64,000 nucleotides of DNA, taken from the NCBI RefSeq assembly GCF_016464385.1, contig NZ_JADMLH010000029.1:1-64000 (forward strand). The letters run 5' to 3'. The notes beneath the pieces are model-generated. The model was not told the origin of the DNA and did no database searches. It saw only the letters and a list, made by a program, of their open reading frames with translations. Positions 16,477 to 25,215 of the stretch are shown piece after piece (position 1 is the stretch's first letter; each line of letters opens with the position of its first letter). The translations under genes were made by a program, and so were the position numbers. This DNA comes from Nucisporomicrobium flavum (lineage in GTDB: Bacteria; Actinomycetota; Actinomycetes; Mycobacteriales; Micromonosporaceae).

Positions 16477-17628
16477 TCAGACGAAGGCGCTCAGGCCCGT
16501 CACCGCGCGCCCCACGATGAGGCTGTTGATCTCGCGGGTGCCCTCGTACGAGTACAGCGCCTCGGCGTCCGCCACGAAGCGGCCGATGTCGTAGTCGAGC
16601 ACGATGCCGTTGCCCGCCAGCAGCTCCCGGGCCCAGCCGACCACCTCGCGCATGCGGGTCGTCGTGTACGCCTTCGCCAGCGCCGAGTGCTCGTCGCGGA
16701 ACTCGCCCGCGTCCTGCAGCTGGGCCAGGCGTACGCACATGCCGAGCGAGCCCGTCACGTTGCCGAGCATGCGTACGAGCAGGTCCTGGACCAGCTGGAA
16801 CTTGCCGATCGGGCGGCCGAACTGCTCGCGCTGCTTGGCGTACTCCAGCGCGATCTCGTACGCCGCGAGCATGACCCCGACCGCCTGCCAGGCCACGCCG
16901 CTGCGGGTCTGGCGCAGGATCTTCGCGGTGTCCTTGAACGTCCGGGCGTTCTGCAGCCGGTCGGACTCCGGCACCACGCAGCCGGTCAGCGTGATGTCGG
17001 CGTTCTGCACGATGCGCAACGCGATCTTGTTCTCGATCTTCGTGGCCGTGTACCCGGGATTGTCCTTGCCGACGACGAAGCCCTTGACCTGGTTGTCCTG
17101 CTCGTCGCGGGCCCAGACCACGATGAGGTCGGCGAACGTGGCGTTGCCGATCCAGCGCTTCTCGCCGTTGAGGACCCAGTGGTCGCCGTCGCGGCGGGCC
17201 GTGGTGCGCAGGCCGGCCGCCACGTCGGAGCCGCCCGTGGGTTCGGTGAGCGCGAACGCGCCGATCTGGTCGAACGTCGTCATCCGCGGCAGCCAGCGTT
17301 CCTGCTGCTCGGGGGAGCCGCACGTCTCGATGCTGCCCATCGCCAGGCCCGAGTGCACGCCGTAGAACGTGGCCATCGAGGCGTCCGCGTGGGCCATCTC
17401 CAGCGCGAGCCAGCCCGAGCACAGGTTGGAGTACGTCTTCCCGGCCAGCCCCAGGCCGGCGTACCCCTTGATCAGCTGGAACGGGAACTCGGCGCGCGCC
17501 CAATGGTCGTTGGCGATGGGGATCACCTCGGCCGCGAGGAAGTCGCGGACCCGGGCGACGGTGTCCGCCTCCTCCCGGCTCAACAGGTCCTGGAAGCGGT
17601 AGAGGTCACCCACGAGCAGCTCGGACAT
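16477..17628 (-). CDS. Acyl-CoA dehydrogenase (glutaryl-CoA dehydrogenase-like)
   Basis: A 383-residue FAD-dependent dehydrogenase. The substrate/FAD signature FALTEPTGGSDVAAGL lies near residues 125-140, and the C-terminal YEGTREINSLIVGRAV contains the position of the catalytic base (Glu in YEGT). The NGEKRWIGN motif and overall length resemble glutaryl-CoA dehydrogenases, which oxidise and decarboxylate glutaryl-CoA in lysine/tryptophan breakdown. Substrate class is inferred, not certain. The ATG at 17628 is preferred because TATGAC ends six bases before it (leaderless); an in-frame ATG at 17658 has a purine-rich site and would add ten residues. Confidence 0.9.
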   Translation of the reverse strand: MSELLVGDLYRFQDLLSREEADTVARVRDFLAAEVIPIANDHWARAEFPFQLIKGYAGLGLAGKTYSNLCSGWLALEMAHADASMATFYGVHSGLAMGSIETCGSPEQQERWLPRMTTFDQIGAFALTEPTGGSDVAAGLRTTARRDGDHWVLNGEKRWIGNATFADLIVVWARDEQDNQVKGFVVGKDNPGYTATKIENKIALRIVQNADITLTGCVVPESDRLQNARTFKDTAKILRQTRSGVAWQAVGVMLAAYEIALEYAKQREQFGRPIGKFQLVQDLLVRMLGNVTGSLGMCVRLAQLQDAGEFRDEHSALAKAYTTTRMREVVGWARELLAGNGIVLDYDIGRFVADAEALYSYEGTREINSLIVGRAVTGLSAFV

Positions 17629-17658
17629 GATCGGGTCATACCCGCGCCGGGGGCTCAT

Positions 17659-17664
17659 TAGACT
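17659..17664 (+). promoter_or_regulatory. Candidate -10 element for glyS
   Basis: TAGACT ends eight bases before the glyS ATG, a good TANNNT hexamer at the spacing expected for a leaderless transcript. No ribosome-binding site is present before the ATG. The -35 region (TCATAC) is weak. Confidence 0.4.
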
Positions 17665-17672
17665 TCCGCCTC

Positions 17673-20636
17673 ATGCTCACCATGCAGGACGCGCTCGCCC
17701 GGCTCACCGCGTACTGGAGTGATCAGGGTTGCCTGGTCGTCCAGCCGATGAACACCGAGGTCGGGGCGGGCACCCTGAACCCGGCCACGTTCCTGCGCGT
17801 GCTGGGGCCCGAACCGTGGCGCGTGGTGTACCCCGAGCCGTCCGTGCGGCCCGACGACGCCCGCTACGGCGAGAACCCGAACCGCCTGCAGACCCACACG
17901 CAGCTCCAGGTCGTGCTCAAGCCCGACCCGGGCAACCCGCAGGAGCTGTACCTGGGGAGCCTGGCCGCGCTCGGCATCGACGTCGCCGCGCACGACGTGC
18001 GCTTCGTCGAGGACAACTGGGCCTCGCCGGCGCTCGGCGCGTGGGGGCTGGGCTGGGAGGTGTGGCTCGACGGCCTCGAGATCACCCAGTTCACGTACTT
18101 CCAGCAGGCCGGCGGGCTCGAGCTCGACCCGGTCTCGGTGGAGATCACGTACGGCGTGGAGCGCATCATCATGGCGCTGCAGGGCGTCACCCACTTCAAG
18201 GACATCGAGTACGCGCCCGGCGTCAGCTACGGCGAGGTGTTCGGCCAAGCGGAGTACGAGATGTCGCGCTACTACCTGGACGACGCGGACGTGACGGCCA
18301 ACCGCCGGCTGCTCGAGCTGTACGCGGGCGAGGCACAGCGGATGATCGACGCCGGCCTGCCGGTGCCCGCGCACTCGTACGTCCTCAAGTGCTCGCAGGC
18401 GTTCAACGTGCTGGACGCCCGAGGCGCCGTCTCCACCGCCGACCGGGCCGCCGAGTTCGCCCGGATGCGCCGCCTCGCGGGTGACGTCGCCCGGCTGTGG
18501 AAGGCCCGCCGCGAGGAGCTCGGGCACCCGCTGGGCGAGGCGGAGCCGCTCCCGGAGGCCGCCGTGCCGCTGGCCGCGCCCGCCCTGTCCGGCGACGACC
18601 GCGCCCGGACGCTGGTGTTCGAGATCGGCACCGAGGAGATGCCGCCGTCCGAGGCCCGTACGGCCCGCGAGCAGCTCCGGCGCGACCTGACCGAGCAGCT
18701 CGGCCGGACCCGCCTCGCCCACGGCGACGTCCGCGTGCACGCCACCCCGCGCCGGCTCGTCGCCGTGGTCACGGGGGTGGCGGCGCGCGAGGAGGACTAC
18801 ACGCACACCGTGAAGGGACCGCGGGAGGGAGCGCCGGAGAAGGCCCGCGAAGGTTTCGCGCGTTCTCAGGGCGTACCCCTGGAGTCGCTGGAAACCGCTG
18901 ACGTCGGCGGCGTCGCCCACCTGGTGGTCCGGCGGCACGTCGCGGGCGGCGCGGCGACCGCCGTGCTCGGCCCGGTGCTGGCCCGGGTCGTCGCCGGCCT
19001 GCGCTCGGCGAAGAACATGCGCTGGAACGACCCGCGCCTCGCCTTCACCCGGCCGGTCCGCTGGCTGGTCGCGCTCTGGGGAGACCAGGTCGTGCCGGTC
19101 GCGGTCGGCGCGCTCGAAGCCGGTCGCGAGACCCGCGTGCTGCGCACCGCGCAGGCGCCGCAGCTGCGCATCGCCTCCGCGGAGACGTTCATGGAGACCA
19201 TCTCGGTCAACGGCATCGTCGCCGACCCGGACGACCGGCGCGAGCTGATCATCTCCGGCGCCCAGGACCTCGTGTACGGCGAGGGCCGCGTCGACGTGGT
19301 CGCCGAGGACGCGCTCATCGACCAGATCAGCTACCTCGTCGAGCAGCCCACCCCGCTGCTGGGCCGCTTCGACGACAGCTACCTGGACCTGCCCGGCGCG
19401 GTGCTCACGACGGTGATGCGCAAACACCAGAGATACCTTCCCGTACGCGACGACGCCGGCGCCCTGCTGCCGATGTTCGTGACCGTCGCCAACGGGCCCG
19501 TCGACGTGGACCTGGTCCGCGCCGGCAACGAGGCGGTGCTGCGCGCCCGCTACGAGGACGCGGCGTTCTTCTACCGCGCCGACCGCGACACACCGGTCGC
19601 CGAGATGCGGGAGAAGCTGCACCGGCTCACCTTCACCGACAAGCTCGGCTCGATGGCCGACCGCGCGACCCGCATCGCCACGCTGAGCGCTTTCCTCGCC
19701 ACGGCCGCGGACGTGCCCGAGGCCGACACCGAGACCACCGCACGGGCCGGCGAGCTGGTCAAGTTCGACCTCGGCTCCCACCTGGTCACGGAGATGACGA
19801 GCCTGGCGGGCGTGATGGCCCGCGACTATGCCACCCACGCGGGCGAGTCCCCGGAAGTCGCGCAGGCGCTCCACGAGACGGAGCTGCCCCGCCAGACCGG
19901 CGACGACCTGCCGGAGTCCGTACCCGGTGCCCTGCTGTCGCTGGCCGACCGCCTCGACCTGATCGCGGGCCTGGCGGCGACGACCGGCCTGCCGACCGGC
20001 AGCAGCGACCCGTTCGCGGTACGCCGGGCCGTCCTCGGCCTGCTCGCCGTGCACCGCGCCCACCCGGACCTGTCGGCCATCGACCTCTTCGAAGCGCTGG
20101 ACCGGGCGGCGTCGCTGCAGCCGGTCGAGGTCGATCCGGCGGTGAAGGCCGAGGTGCGGGAGTTCCTGACGCGCCGCCTCGAGCAGGTGCTGACCGAGGA
20201 GGGCCACCCGGTGGACCGGGTCCGCGCGGTGCTGCCCCACGCCGGCCGCCCCTCGGTGGCGGACCGCCTCCTGGCCCAGCTCGGCCGGCTGGTCGCCGAC
20301 GGGACCTTCCGGGACCTGGCGGAGGCCATCCAGCGGGCCCGCCGCATCGTCCCGGCCGGCACGGCCGCCACGTACGACCCGGCGCAGCTGAAGGAACCGG
20401 CTGAGGTGGCGCTGCACGAGGCGGTGTCGCAGGTCCGTGAGCGGCTCGACGGGCGGCCCGACCTGGGCTGGTTCACGGAAGTCGCGGGCACGCTGACCGC
20501 GCCGATCAACACCTTCTTCGCGGAGGTGTACGTGATGGCCGACGAGCCCGCGGTCCGGGAGGCGCGCCTGGGGTTGCTGGCGGCGGTGCGGGATCTGGGG
20601 GAGGGGCTGCTGGACTGGGCCCAGCTGCGGCTCTGA
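17673..20636 (+). CDS. glyS: Glycyl-tRNA synthetase, alpha and beta subunits fused
   Basis: A 987-residue enzyme that charges tRNA-Gly. Residues about 1-300 are the alpha catalytic subunit of the bacterial tetrameric type (MQDALARLTAYWSDQGCLV, then LQVVLKPDP, VEITYGVERIIMAL). After a short Pro/Ala linker near residues 295-312, the beta subunit begins with TLVFEIGTEEMPPSEA and runs to a C-terminal anticodon-binding region ending LDWAQLRL. Fused alpha-beta GlyRS is known from chlamydiae and plant organelles; many actinobacteria instead use the unrelated-architecture alpha2 GlyRS of about 460 residues. No frameshift is visible. Two strong hairpins follow. Confidence 0.95.
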   Translation: MLTMQDALARLTAYWSDQGCLVVQPMNTEVGAGTLNPATFLRVLGPEPWRVVYPEPSVRPDDARYGENPNRLQTHTQLQVVLKPDPGNPQELYLGSLAALGIDVAAHDVRFVEDNWASPALGAWGLGWEVWLDGLEITQFTYFQQAGGLELDPVSVEITYGVERIIMALQGVTHFKDIEYAPGVSYGEVFGQAEYEMSRYYLDDADVTANRRLLELYAGEAQRMIDAGLPVPAHSYVLKCSQAFNVLDARGAVSTADRAAEFARMRRLAGDVARLWKARREELGHPLGEAEPLPEAAVPLAAPALSGDDRARTLVFEIGTEEMPPSEARTAREQLRRDLTEQLGRTRLAHGDVRVHATPRRLVAVVTGVAAREEDYTHTVKGPREGAPEKAREGFARSQGVPLESLETADVGGVAHLVVRRHVAGGAATAVLGPVLARVVAGLRSAKNMRWNDPRLAFTRPVRWLVALWGDQVVPVAVGALEAGRETRVLRTAQAPQLRIASAETFMETISVNGIVADPDDRRELIISGAQDLVYGEGRVDVVAEDALIDQISYLVEQPTPLLGRFDDSYLDLPGAVLTTVMRKHQRYLPVRDDAGALLPMFVTVANGPVDVDLVRAGNEAVLRARYEDAAFFYRADRDTPVAEMREKLHRLTFTDKLGSMADRATRIATLSAFLATAADVPEADTETTARAGELVKFDLGSHLVTEMTSLAGVMARDYATHAGESPEVAQALHETELPRQTGDDLPESVPGALLSLADRLDLIAGLAATTGLPTGSSDPFAVRRAVLGLLAVHRAHPDLSAIDLFEALDRAASLQPVEVDPAVKAEVREFLTRRLEQVLTEEGHPVDRVRAVLPHAGRPSVADRLLAQLGRLVADGTFRDLAEAIQRARRIVPAGTAATYDPAQLKEPAEVALHEAVSQVRERLDGRPDLGWFTEVAGTLTAPINTFFAEVYVMADEPAVREARLGLLAAVRDLGEGLLDWAQLRL

Positions 20637-20644
20637 CCCTTGTT

Positions 20645-20678
20645 GCGATAGTCATCGGACTGCGCAGCCGACTATCGC
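20645..20678 (+). terminator. Hairpin after glyS
   Basis: A perfect nine-base inverted repeat GCGATAGTC/GACTATCGC with a 16-base, partly structured loop begins eight bases after the glyS stop. A U-tract is missing, as usual here. Confidence 0.55.
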
Positions 20679-20696
20679 CACGCCCGTCGGCACGCC

Positions 20697-20735
20697 CCGG
20701 CGGCGCCGCCCCGGCCGCGGCCGGGGCGCCGCCGG
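20697..20735. terminator. Very GC-rich hairpin between convergent genes
   Basis: A long inverted repeat, CCGGCGGCG...CGCCGCCGG, with inner arms GCCCCGGCC/GGCCGGGGC and a three-base bulge. It can end transcription of glyS and of the convergent secreted-protein gene. Confidence 0.55.
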
Positions 20736-20754
20736 AGCGGGAGAAACTCGTCGA

Positions 20755-21279
20755 CTAACGCCTGCCGTATTCGGTTCCCGTGTTCGCGTTGTGCGTTATG
20801 TCGATGGCGTAGACGACGACGGCGCCGATCCCACCGCGGCAACAGCTGCCGTCCAGGGTGAAGCCATTGAAGAAGTAGTCCGTCGAACCCTTACCCCGGG
20901 TATCCATGAGGAACGTCTTACTGTCCAGCAAGTTGTTCAGCTCGGGATCCGCATAGGCCGCGAAGAGGATTTCGCATTGGTGATTCGCTATGCAGTAACC
21001 GTGCGGACCGGCAACAGAAACGGAACGTTCCAGGAAGTTTCCGCTGGTCGTCACCTTGACGGCCAGTGCCCCTCCGGCGTGAGAATACGACACGGAGATA
21101 GGAAATGACGACGCCATGGCGGGCTGTGCGAAAACGAAGCTGCCGGAAAGTCCCAGGATGAGCGCCGCGAACCAAGCTGCGGCACGCCGCTTGGCATCGC
21201 CCCCGCGGGCCGCGCTCGACGTGCCCAGCGACCAGGACCGAGTAAATCCGATCACATGCGATTTCAGACGCCTTGACAT
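20755..21279 (-). CDS. Secreted Cys-containing protein of unknown function in a lower-GC island
   Basis: A 174-residue protein. The ATG at 21279 follows GGGGAG, so it is preferred over the upstream in-frame start. A basic N-terminus is followed by a hydrophobic segment (AAWFAALILGLSGSFVFA) and a likely cleavage after AMASS near residue 56. The mature part has Cys in HGYCIANHQC and GSCCRGG, suggesting two disulfides. I recognise no family. The gene and its upstream region are visibly poorer in G+C than everything around, with codons such as ATA, AGT and TTT that are rare elsewhere in the window, pointing to recent acquisition. Confidence 0.65.
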   Translation of the reverse strand: MSRRLKSHVIGFTRSWSLGTSSAARGGDAKRRAAAWFAALILGLSGSFVFAQPAMASSFPISVSYSHAGGALAVKVTTSGNFLERSVSVAGPHGYCIANHQCEILFAAYADPELNNLLDSKTFLMDTRGKGSTDYFFNGFTLDGSCCRGGIGAVVVYAIDITHNANTGTEYGRR

Positions 21280-21513
21280 ATCACTCCCCGATTTGTAGAT
21301 CACTGAGCCGCCATTGAACAGGGCTTGTCGACGCATGTCAATGAACCCATCCTGCGTAGCGGTTGGCGTCGACGTGGTGAAGGGCCGGGATGGCTCGCGC
21401 GACCGGCGTGGCTCGACGTGGGCGGCAGCGCGGCTTGGCGAGGGTCTTCGAGGTCTTCATGACGTCGTCCCGGCCACCACTTTCACGCTGTCGGCAGGAG
21501 CGCGATGGCCGGC

Positions 21514-21876
21514 TCAGTCGATGGTGAGGTCCGCGTACGCCCGCTGACCCGCCGTCACCGTCACCGTCACGCCCGCCGACGCCCGATCCGCGTGGCGGGC
21601 CACCATGACGTACCGGCCGGGCATCAGCTGCCACTGGTACCGGCCGGCGTCGTCGGTGAAGATCGCCTTCTCAGGCGCCGCAGGTGTGGACGCGTCGGCC
21701 GGCGCCGGCACCACGAGCACGCCGGGAGTAGGGCTGCCGGCGGTGTTGCGGACCGTGCCCGTGACGGTTCCCCACACCGCGCTGGCCGCCGGGGGCCGGG
21801 GCTGATCGGCCGTGCACGCGGCGAGTAAGGCGATCGTCAGCACGGCCACTGAGGTGCGTCCCGTCCAGGTCGCCAT
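21514..21876 (-). CDS. Lipoprotein with carboxypeptidase-regulatory-like domain
   Basis: A 120-residue predicted lipoprotein: residues 1-20 form a short signal ending in the lipobox LLAAC, so Cys21 would be lipidated and hold the protein on the outer face of the membrane. The rest (about 35-118) is a small beta-sandwich of the carboxypeptidase-regulatory/SpaA-like type, with the signature GTVTGTVRNTAGSPTPGVLV and DDAGRYQWQLMPGRYVM. Such domains usually mediate stability or carbohydrate/protein contacts. It precedes the secreted protease gene on the other side of a terminator and shares its direction. Confidence 0.75.
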   Translation of the reverse strand: MATWTGRTSVAVLTIALLAACTADQPRPPAASAVWGTVTGTVRNTAGSPTPGVLVVPAPADASTPAAPEKAIFTDDAGRYQWQLMPGRYVMVARHADRASAGVTVTVTAGQRAYADLTID

Positions 21877-21907
21877 GGCGTCCCCCCATCAGCAGCGGAA
21901 ACACTGC

Positions 21908-21937
21908 GGTGGGGACGGGCCGGGGCCCGCCCCCACC
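21908..21937 (-). terminator. Hairpin after the secreted protease gene
   Basis: GGTGGGG-A-CGGGCC and GGCCCG-C-CCCCACC form a 13-bp stem with one internal A-C mismatch, 14 bases beyond the protease stop and before the lipoprotein gene. Confidence 0.5.
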
Positions 21938-21950
21938 GGACCAACCGCCG

Positions 21951-22910
21951 CTACGGCTGGTTCACCCAGTAGTTGATGAAGGACATGACATCCGGGGTGA
22001 ACCGGGTGCCGCTGTTCTGGTTGTTGACCGCTCCGTTGGTGTGGATGCCGGTCACGCACCAGCCGCCGCAGAGCCCGGCCGTGGTGGAGTTGTAGTGGTA
22101 GAGCGGCGAGCCGCTCTGGCCGTTGTAGGTGTCGATCTGGTACGACAGGCGGGTCGCGGACTGGCTGGAGATCGGGTCGCCGTCCCACCACATCGTCGCG
22201 TACGGCTTGTCGCCGGGGTAGCCCTCGACGTAGAAGTACTGCCCGGTCAGCGTCTCACCGGTGTTGTACCACCAGCCGAACCAGCCCACGGTGTTGCCGA
22301 TGTCGCACGTCAGCTTGACCAGCCCGTAGTCGTAGTCCGGCGAACCCGTGGAGATCCAGTTCGAGGTGGTCCACACGTCGTTGATGCCGCCGCTGCACGA
22401 CCCGTACGGCTGGCTGCTGCCGTTCTTGCCCGGGACCGCCGTGTACGAGGTCACCCAGCCGCCTTCGTACACGCAGTGGCCCGCGGTCACCACGACGTCG
22501 CGGCTGAGCATGAAGCCGGTGCACTGACCCTGGTTGGTCGACAGGTAGACGATCGAGCGCCACGGGTAGTCCCCCGGCACGCCCTCCCGCACCCGGTCAT
22601 CGCCGCCGATCACCGAGCCGGCCATGCCGGGGTTCGGCTTGGTGGCACCGGCCCGGGCGCCCACCGCACGACCGGCCGCGCCGGCCGAGGACTTCGCCAG
22701 CGCCGCCGCGGCCAGCGACGGCGGGATGGTGATCGTCCTGCCGGCACCGTTGACCATGGTGACCGCGCCGTCCCCGGCCGGTGCCGGGGCTGCCGCTTCG
22801 GCGCCGGCCGGAGCGGCGGCCATGATCAGCGCGGTGGCGGCCGTCGCGGTCAGCGCGGCGATGCTCCCGCGACACCAGCGCGTCCACGTCTCACGGTTTC
22901 CCGATCGCAT
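21951..22910 (-). CDS. Secreted trypsin-like serine protease (glutamyl endopeptidase type)
   Basis: A 319-residue secreted protease. A signal peptide covers about residues 1-38. A pro-region of about 70 residues follows, then an S1 chymotrypsin-fold domain. The triad is visible: His in VVTAGHCVY, Asp in SPDYDYGLVKL, and Ser in YNGQSGSPLY. The arrangement matches bacterial S1B enzymes of the glutamyl endopeptidase group. Several Cys pairs (SCSGG, KLTCDIG, LCGGWC) suggest disulfides. The ATG at 22910 follows a strong GGGGAG site; the open frame extends upstream but without a leader. Confidence 0.9.
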   Translation of the reverse strand: MRSGNRETWTRWCRGSIAALTATAATALIMAAAPAGAEAAAPAPAGDGAVTMVNGAGRTITIPPSLAAAALAKSSAGAAGRAVGARAGATKPNPGMAGSVIGGDDRVREGVPGDYPWRSIVYLSTNQGQCTGFMLSRDVVVTAGHCVYEGGWVTSYTAVPGKNGSSQPYGSCSGGINDVWTTSNWISTGSPDYDYGLVKLTCDIGNTVGWFGWWYNTGETLTGQYFYVEGYPGDKPYATMWWDGDPISSQSATRLSYQIDTYNGQSGSPLYHYNSTTAGLCGGWCVTGIHTNGAVNNQNSGTRFTPDVMSFINYWVNQP

Positions 22911-23163
22911 AGGAGCTCCCCTCGTTCGCCTCGTCCCGGATCCATTTCCGGGATCGCAGCCGTGGCTTTCGCCACGCGAATGAGGGAAGTCAACGATCAA
23001 TGGCGTCGAGCAACAACCGCTATGTCGACAGCGAATCTTTCGTGACTGTTCGTATCAGCGGCCCGGAAACGGACTCCGCGCCCGATCTGCAGTGCCGAAT
23101 TCGCGAGATGAATGATCCACGATTGATGTCCAGGCGGCCGGCGATCGGAAACAGCGGCAGGGA

Positions 23164-24063
23164 TCAACGGAGGGTGGGTGCGGCCTTCGCGAGCTTGGGG
23201 GAGAGCTCCGCGCCGGAGCCGAGCACCCGCTTGATCGTCCGGCTGTTGTCCCTCAGGCAGGCGACGGTTTCCTCCACCCCGGGGCTGTCCGGGACCGTGG
23301 CCTCGCCGCTGTCGTAGATCTCGCTCCAGAAGTAGCCGTCGCCCTCGCGGAGCGAGAGCGGCAGGGTCACCACCGCGGTGCCGGCGGGAATTCTGGTCCT
23401 GCTGCCGTCGGCCTCGAGGTCGAAACGCAGGCGGTACAGGTGGACCGCGGTCGGGGTCGCGCGCTCGGAGGTGCCGAGGAGCAGGGCGAAGCGGTCCGCC
23501 TCGTCGGCCGCCTGCTGCTGGCTCACCGGGACCCGGAACACGTCGCCGGCGGCGGGGGCCGGGGGGAGGACGACGTCGTACGTCGCGGACACGGGTACGG
23601 AGTTGCCTTGCGCGCCGCATTGAGAGATCACCGCGGTGTCCTCGACGGTGATGCCCACGCGGGTGATCACGGATCGGCGGGTGCCGCTGTTGTGGACGGT
23701 GATCTCGACGGCGGGCGGCGTGAGGGGCGCGTCCGGGTCGTCGGGTTCGCCGGTGTGGAGCGGGTCGCGGACGACCAGGTCGAGGGCGCGGACAGCCGCG
23801 GTCTCCACGGGGTAGGAGGACGGTGCCTCCGGTCGCAGCGCCTGGACGGCGGGTGGTGGGTCCCCGCTCGAGAGCATGTCCCGCCAGTCGGGCACCGCGG
23901 CCAGCACGCCGACCCCCAGGGCGGCGAAGGACGCCAGGGCCACGAGGGCGGACAGGCCGGGGCGGTTCTCGAGCCGATGGAGAAAACCGCTGCGCGGCGG
24001 GGCCGGGCGGGCATCCTCGTCGGGGCCCGGCGGGGAGTCCTGCTCGTCTCCGTCGGCTCGCAT
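23164..24063 (-). CDS. Single-pass membrane protein of unknown function
   Basis: A 299-residue protein with a Pro/Asp-rich cytoplasmic N-terminus (1-30), one transmembrane helix at about 42-62 (GLSALVALASFAALGVGVLAAV) and an outer domain of about 230 residues built of beta-strands. The domain includes VEITVHNSGTRRSVITRVGITVEDTAVI, similar in style to immunoglobulin-like folds. No catalytic motif is visible. The ATG at 24063 gives a sensible topology; the frame opens further upstream. Immediately upstream and divergent is the SigX5-type sigma factor. Confidence 0.65.
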   Translation of the reverse strand: MRADGDEQDSPPGPDEDARPAPPRSGFLHRLENRPGLSALVALASFAALGVGVLAAVPDWRDMLSSGDPPPAVQALRPEAPSSYPVETAAVRALDLVVRDPLHTGEPDDPDAPLTPPAVEITVHNSGTRRSVITRVGITVEDTAVISQCGAQGNSVPVSATYDVVLPPAPAAGDVFRVPVSQQQAADEADRFALLLGTSERATPTAVHLYRLRFDLEADGSRTRIPAGTAVVTLPLSLREGDGYFWSEIYDSGEATVPDSPGVEETVACLRDNSRTIKRVLGSGAELSPKLAKAAPTLR

Positions 24064-24225
24064 CAGCACCACCCGTCCTCGTCGCCCCCGGCTACGACGC
24101 CACCAGGCTAGAGGACGGCATCGATCCCCGGGCACCCGGTTTCGCCGGTGGCCGGCGGTGATGAGTTCTGACGCCCGCGCCCGTCATACCAGGGACAGAG
24201 CATGGTGAGGCGGAAGGATGGCGCG

Positions 24226-25215
24226 ATGGACACGGACCTGCGGGTGGGGGAGCTCGACGTGATGGGGTTGGATGAGCCGGGCTTCTCCGGGATGGCCGAG
24301 CGGCACCGGCGGGAGCTGCACGTGCACTGCTACCGGATGCTCGGGTCGTTCGAGGACGCCGAGGACGCCGTGCAGGAGACGTTCCTGCGGGCCTGGCGGC
24401 GCCGGGAGACCTTCGAGGGGCGGTCGACGTTCCGGGCCTGGCTGTACCGCATCGCCACGAACGCGTGCCTGGACCTGCTCGCCAAGCGGCGGCCGGAGCC
24501 CGCCACCGGGGGCGAGGTGCGGTGGCTGCAGCCGTACCCGGACCGGTTGCTCGACGAGGTGCCCGCGGGTGACGCGGACGCTCCGGAGGCCGTCGCCGTC
24601 GCGCGGGAGACGATCGAGCTGGCGTACCTGGTCGCGGTCCAGCATCTGGCGCCACGGCCGCGGGCCGCGCTGATCCTGCGGGACGTGCTCGGGTGGCCGG
24701 CGAAGGAGGTTGCGGAGCTGCTCGGGGACTCGGTCAACTCCGTGAACAGCGCGCTGCAGCGGGCCCGGGCCGGGATGCGGGAGCATCTGCCCGCCGAACG
24801 GCAGGACTGGACCGGCGGCGAGGAGGATGCCGGGACGCGGGAGCTGGTACGCCGCTTCACCGAGGCGAGCGTGGCCAAGGACGTCGGTGGGCTCGCCGCG
24901 CTGCTGCGGGACGACGTGCGCTGCTCGATGCCGCCCACACCGGGCCTGCACCTCGGCCGCGACGCGGTGGTGAACGACTGGATCCAGGACGGCTTCGAGA
25001 GCCTCGGGGCGCTGCGGGCCGTACCGGCCTCGGTGAACCGGCAGCCGGCCGTCGGCTTCTACCTGTGGCGGGAGGACGAGGGCGCGTACGTGCCACTGAC
25101 GCTCGACGTCCTGCGCATCACCGGCGGGGCGATCACGGAGATCGTGACGTTCCACGCCGACCAGTTCCCGCGGCTCGGCCTTCCGGAGCGGCTGCCGGCG
25201 GAGGGTACGGCGTGA
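24226..25215 (+). CDS. ECF sigma factor with SnoaL-like C-terminal domain (SigX5 type)
   Basis: A 329-residue sigma factor. Region 2 lies at about residues 25-95 (CYRMLGSFEDAEDAVQETFLRAWR) and region 4 at about 135-190 (LAPRPRAALILRDVLGWPAKEVAELL). A SnoaL-like domain then spans 200-325, containing TLDVLRITGGAITEIVTFH. Length and layout fit the TIGR02960/SigX5 group, where the C-terminal domain replaces a separate anti-sigma factor. GGAAGGA at 24212-24218 favours the ATG at 24226; an in-frame ATG at 24202 is possible. It overlaps the downstream DUF6069 gene by one base, a frequent pairing. Confidence 0.93.
   Translation: MDTDLRVGELDVMGLDEPGFSGMAERHRRELHVHCYRMLGSFEDAEDAVQETFLRAWRRRETFEGRSTFRAWLYRIATNACLDLLAKRRPEPATGGEVRWLQPYPDRLLDEVPAGDADAPEAVAVARETIELAYLVAVQHLAPRPRAALILRDVLGWPAKEVAELLGDSVNSVNSALQRARAGMREHLPAERQDWTGGEEDAGTRELVRRFTEASVAKDVGGLAALLRDDVRCSMPPTPGLHLGRDAVVNDWIQDGFESLGALRAVPASVNRQPAVGFYLWREDEGAYVPLTLDVLRITGGAITEIVTFHADQFPRLGLPERLPAEGTA

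Noticed and set aside
17658..20417. A 919-codon open frame on the minus strand opposite glyS
   Set aside because: It is the antisense shadow of a conserved synthetase gene; its translation is repetitive Arg/Val/Gly with no domain. Third-position GC bias produces such frames throughout the window.
23000..23317. A 105-codon plus-strand frame in the gap before the membrane protein gene
   Set aside because: Half of it overlaps the opposite-strand gene, there is no ribosome-binding site, and the protein has no organised features. The 22911-23163 gap otherwise shows nothing I can name.
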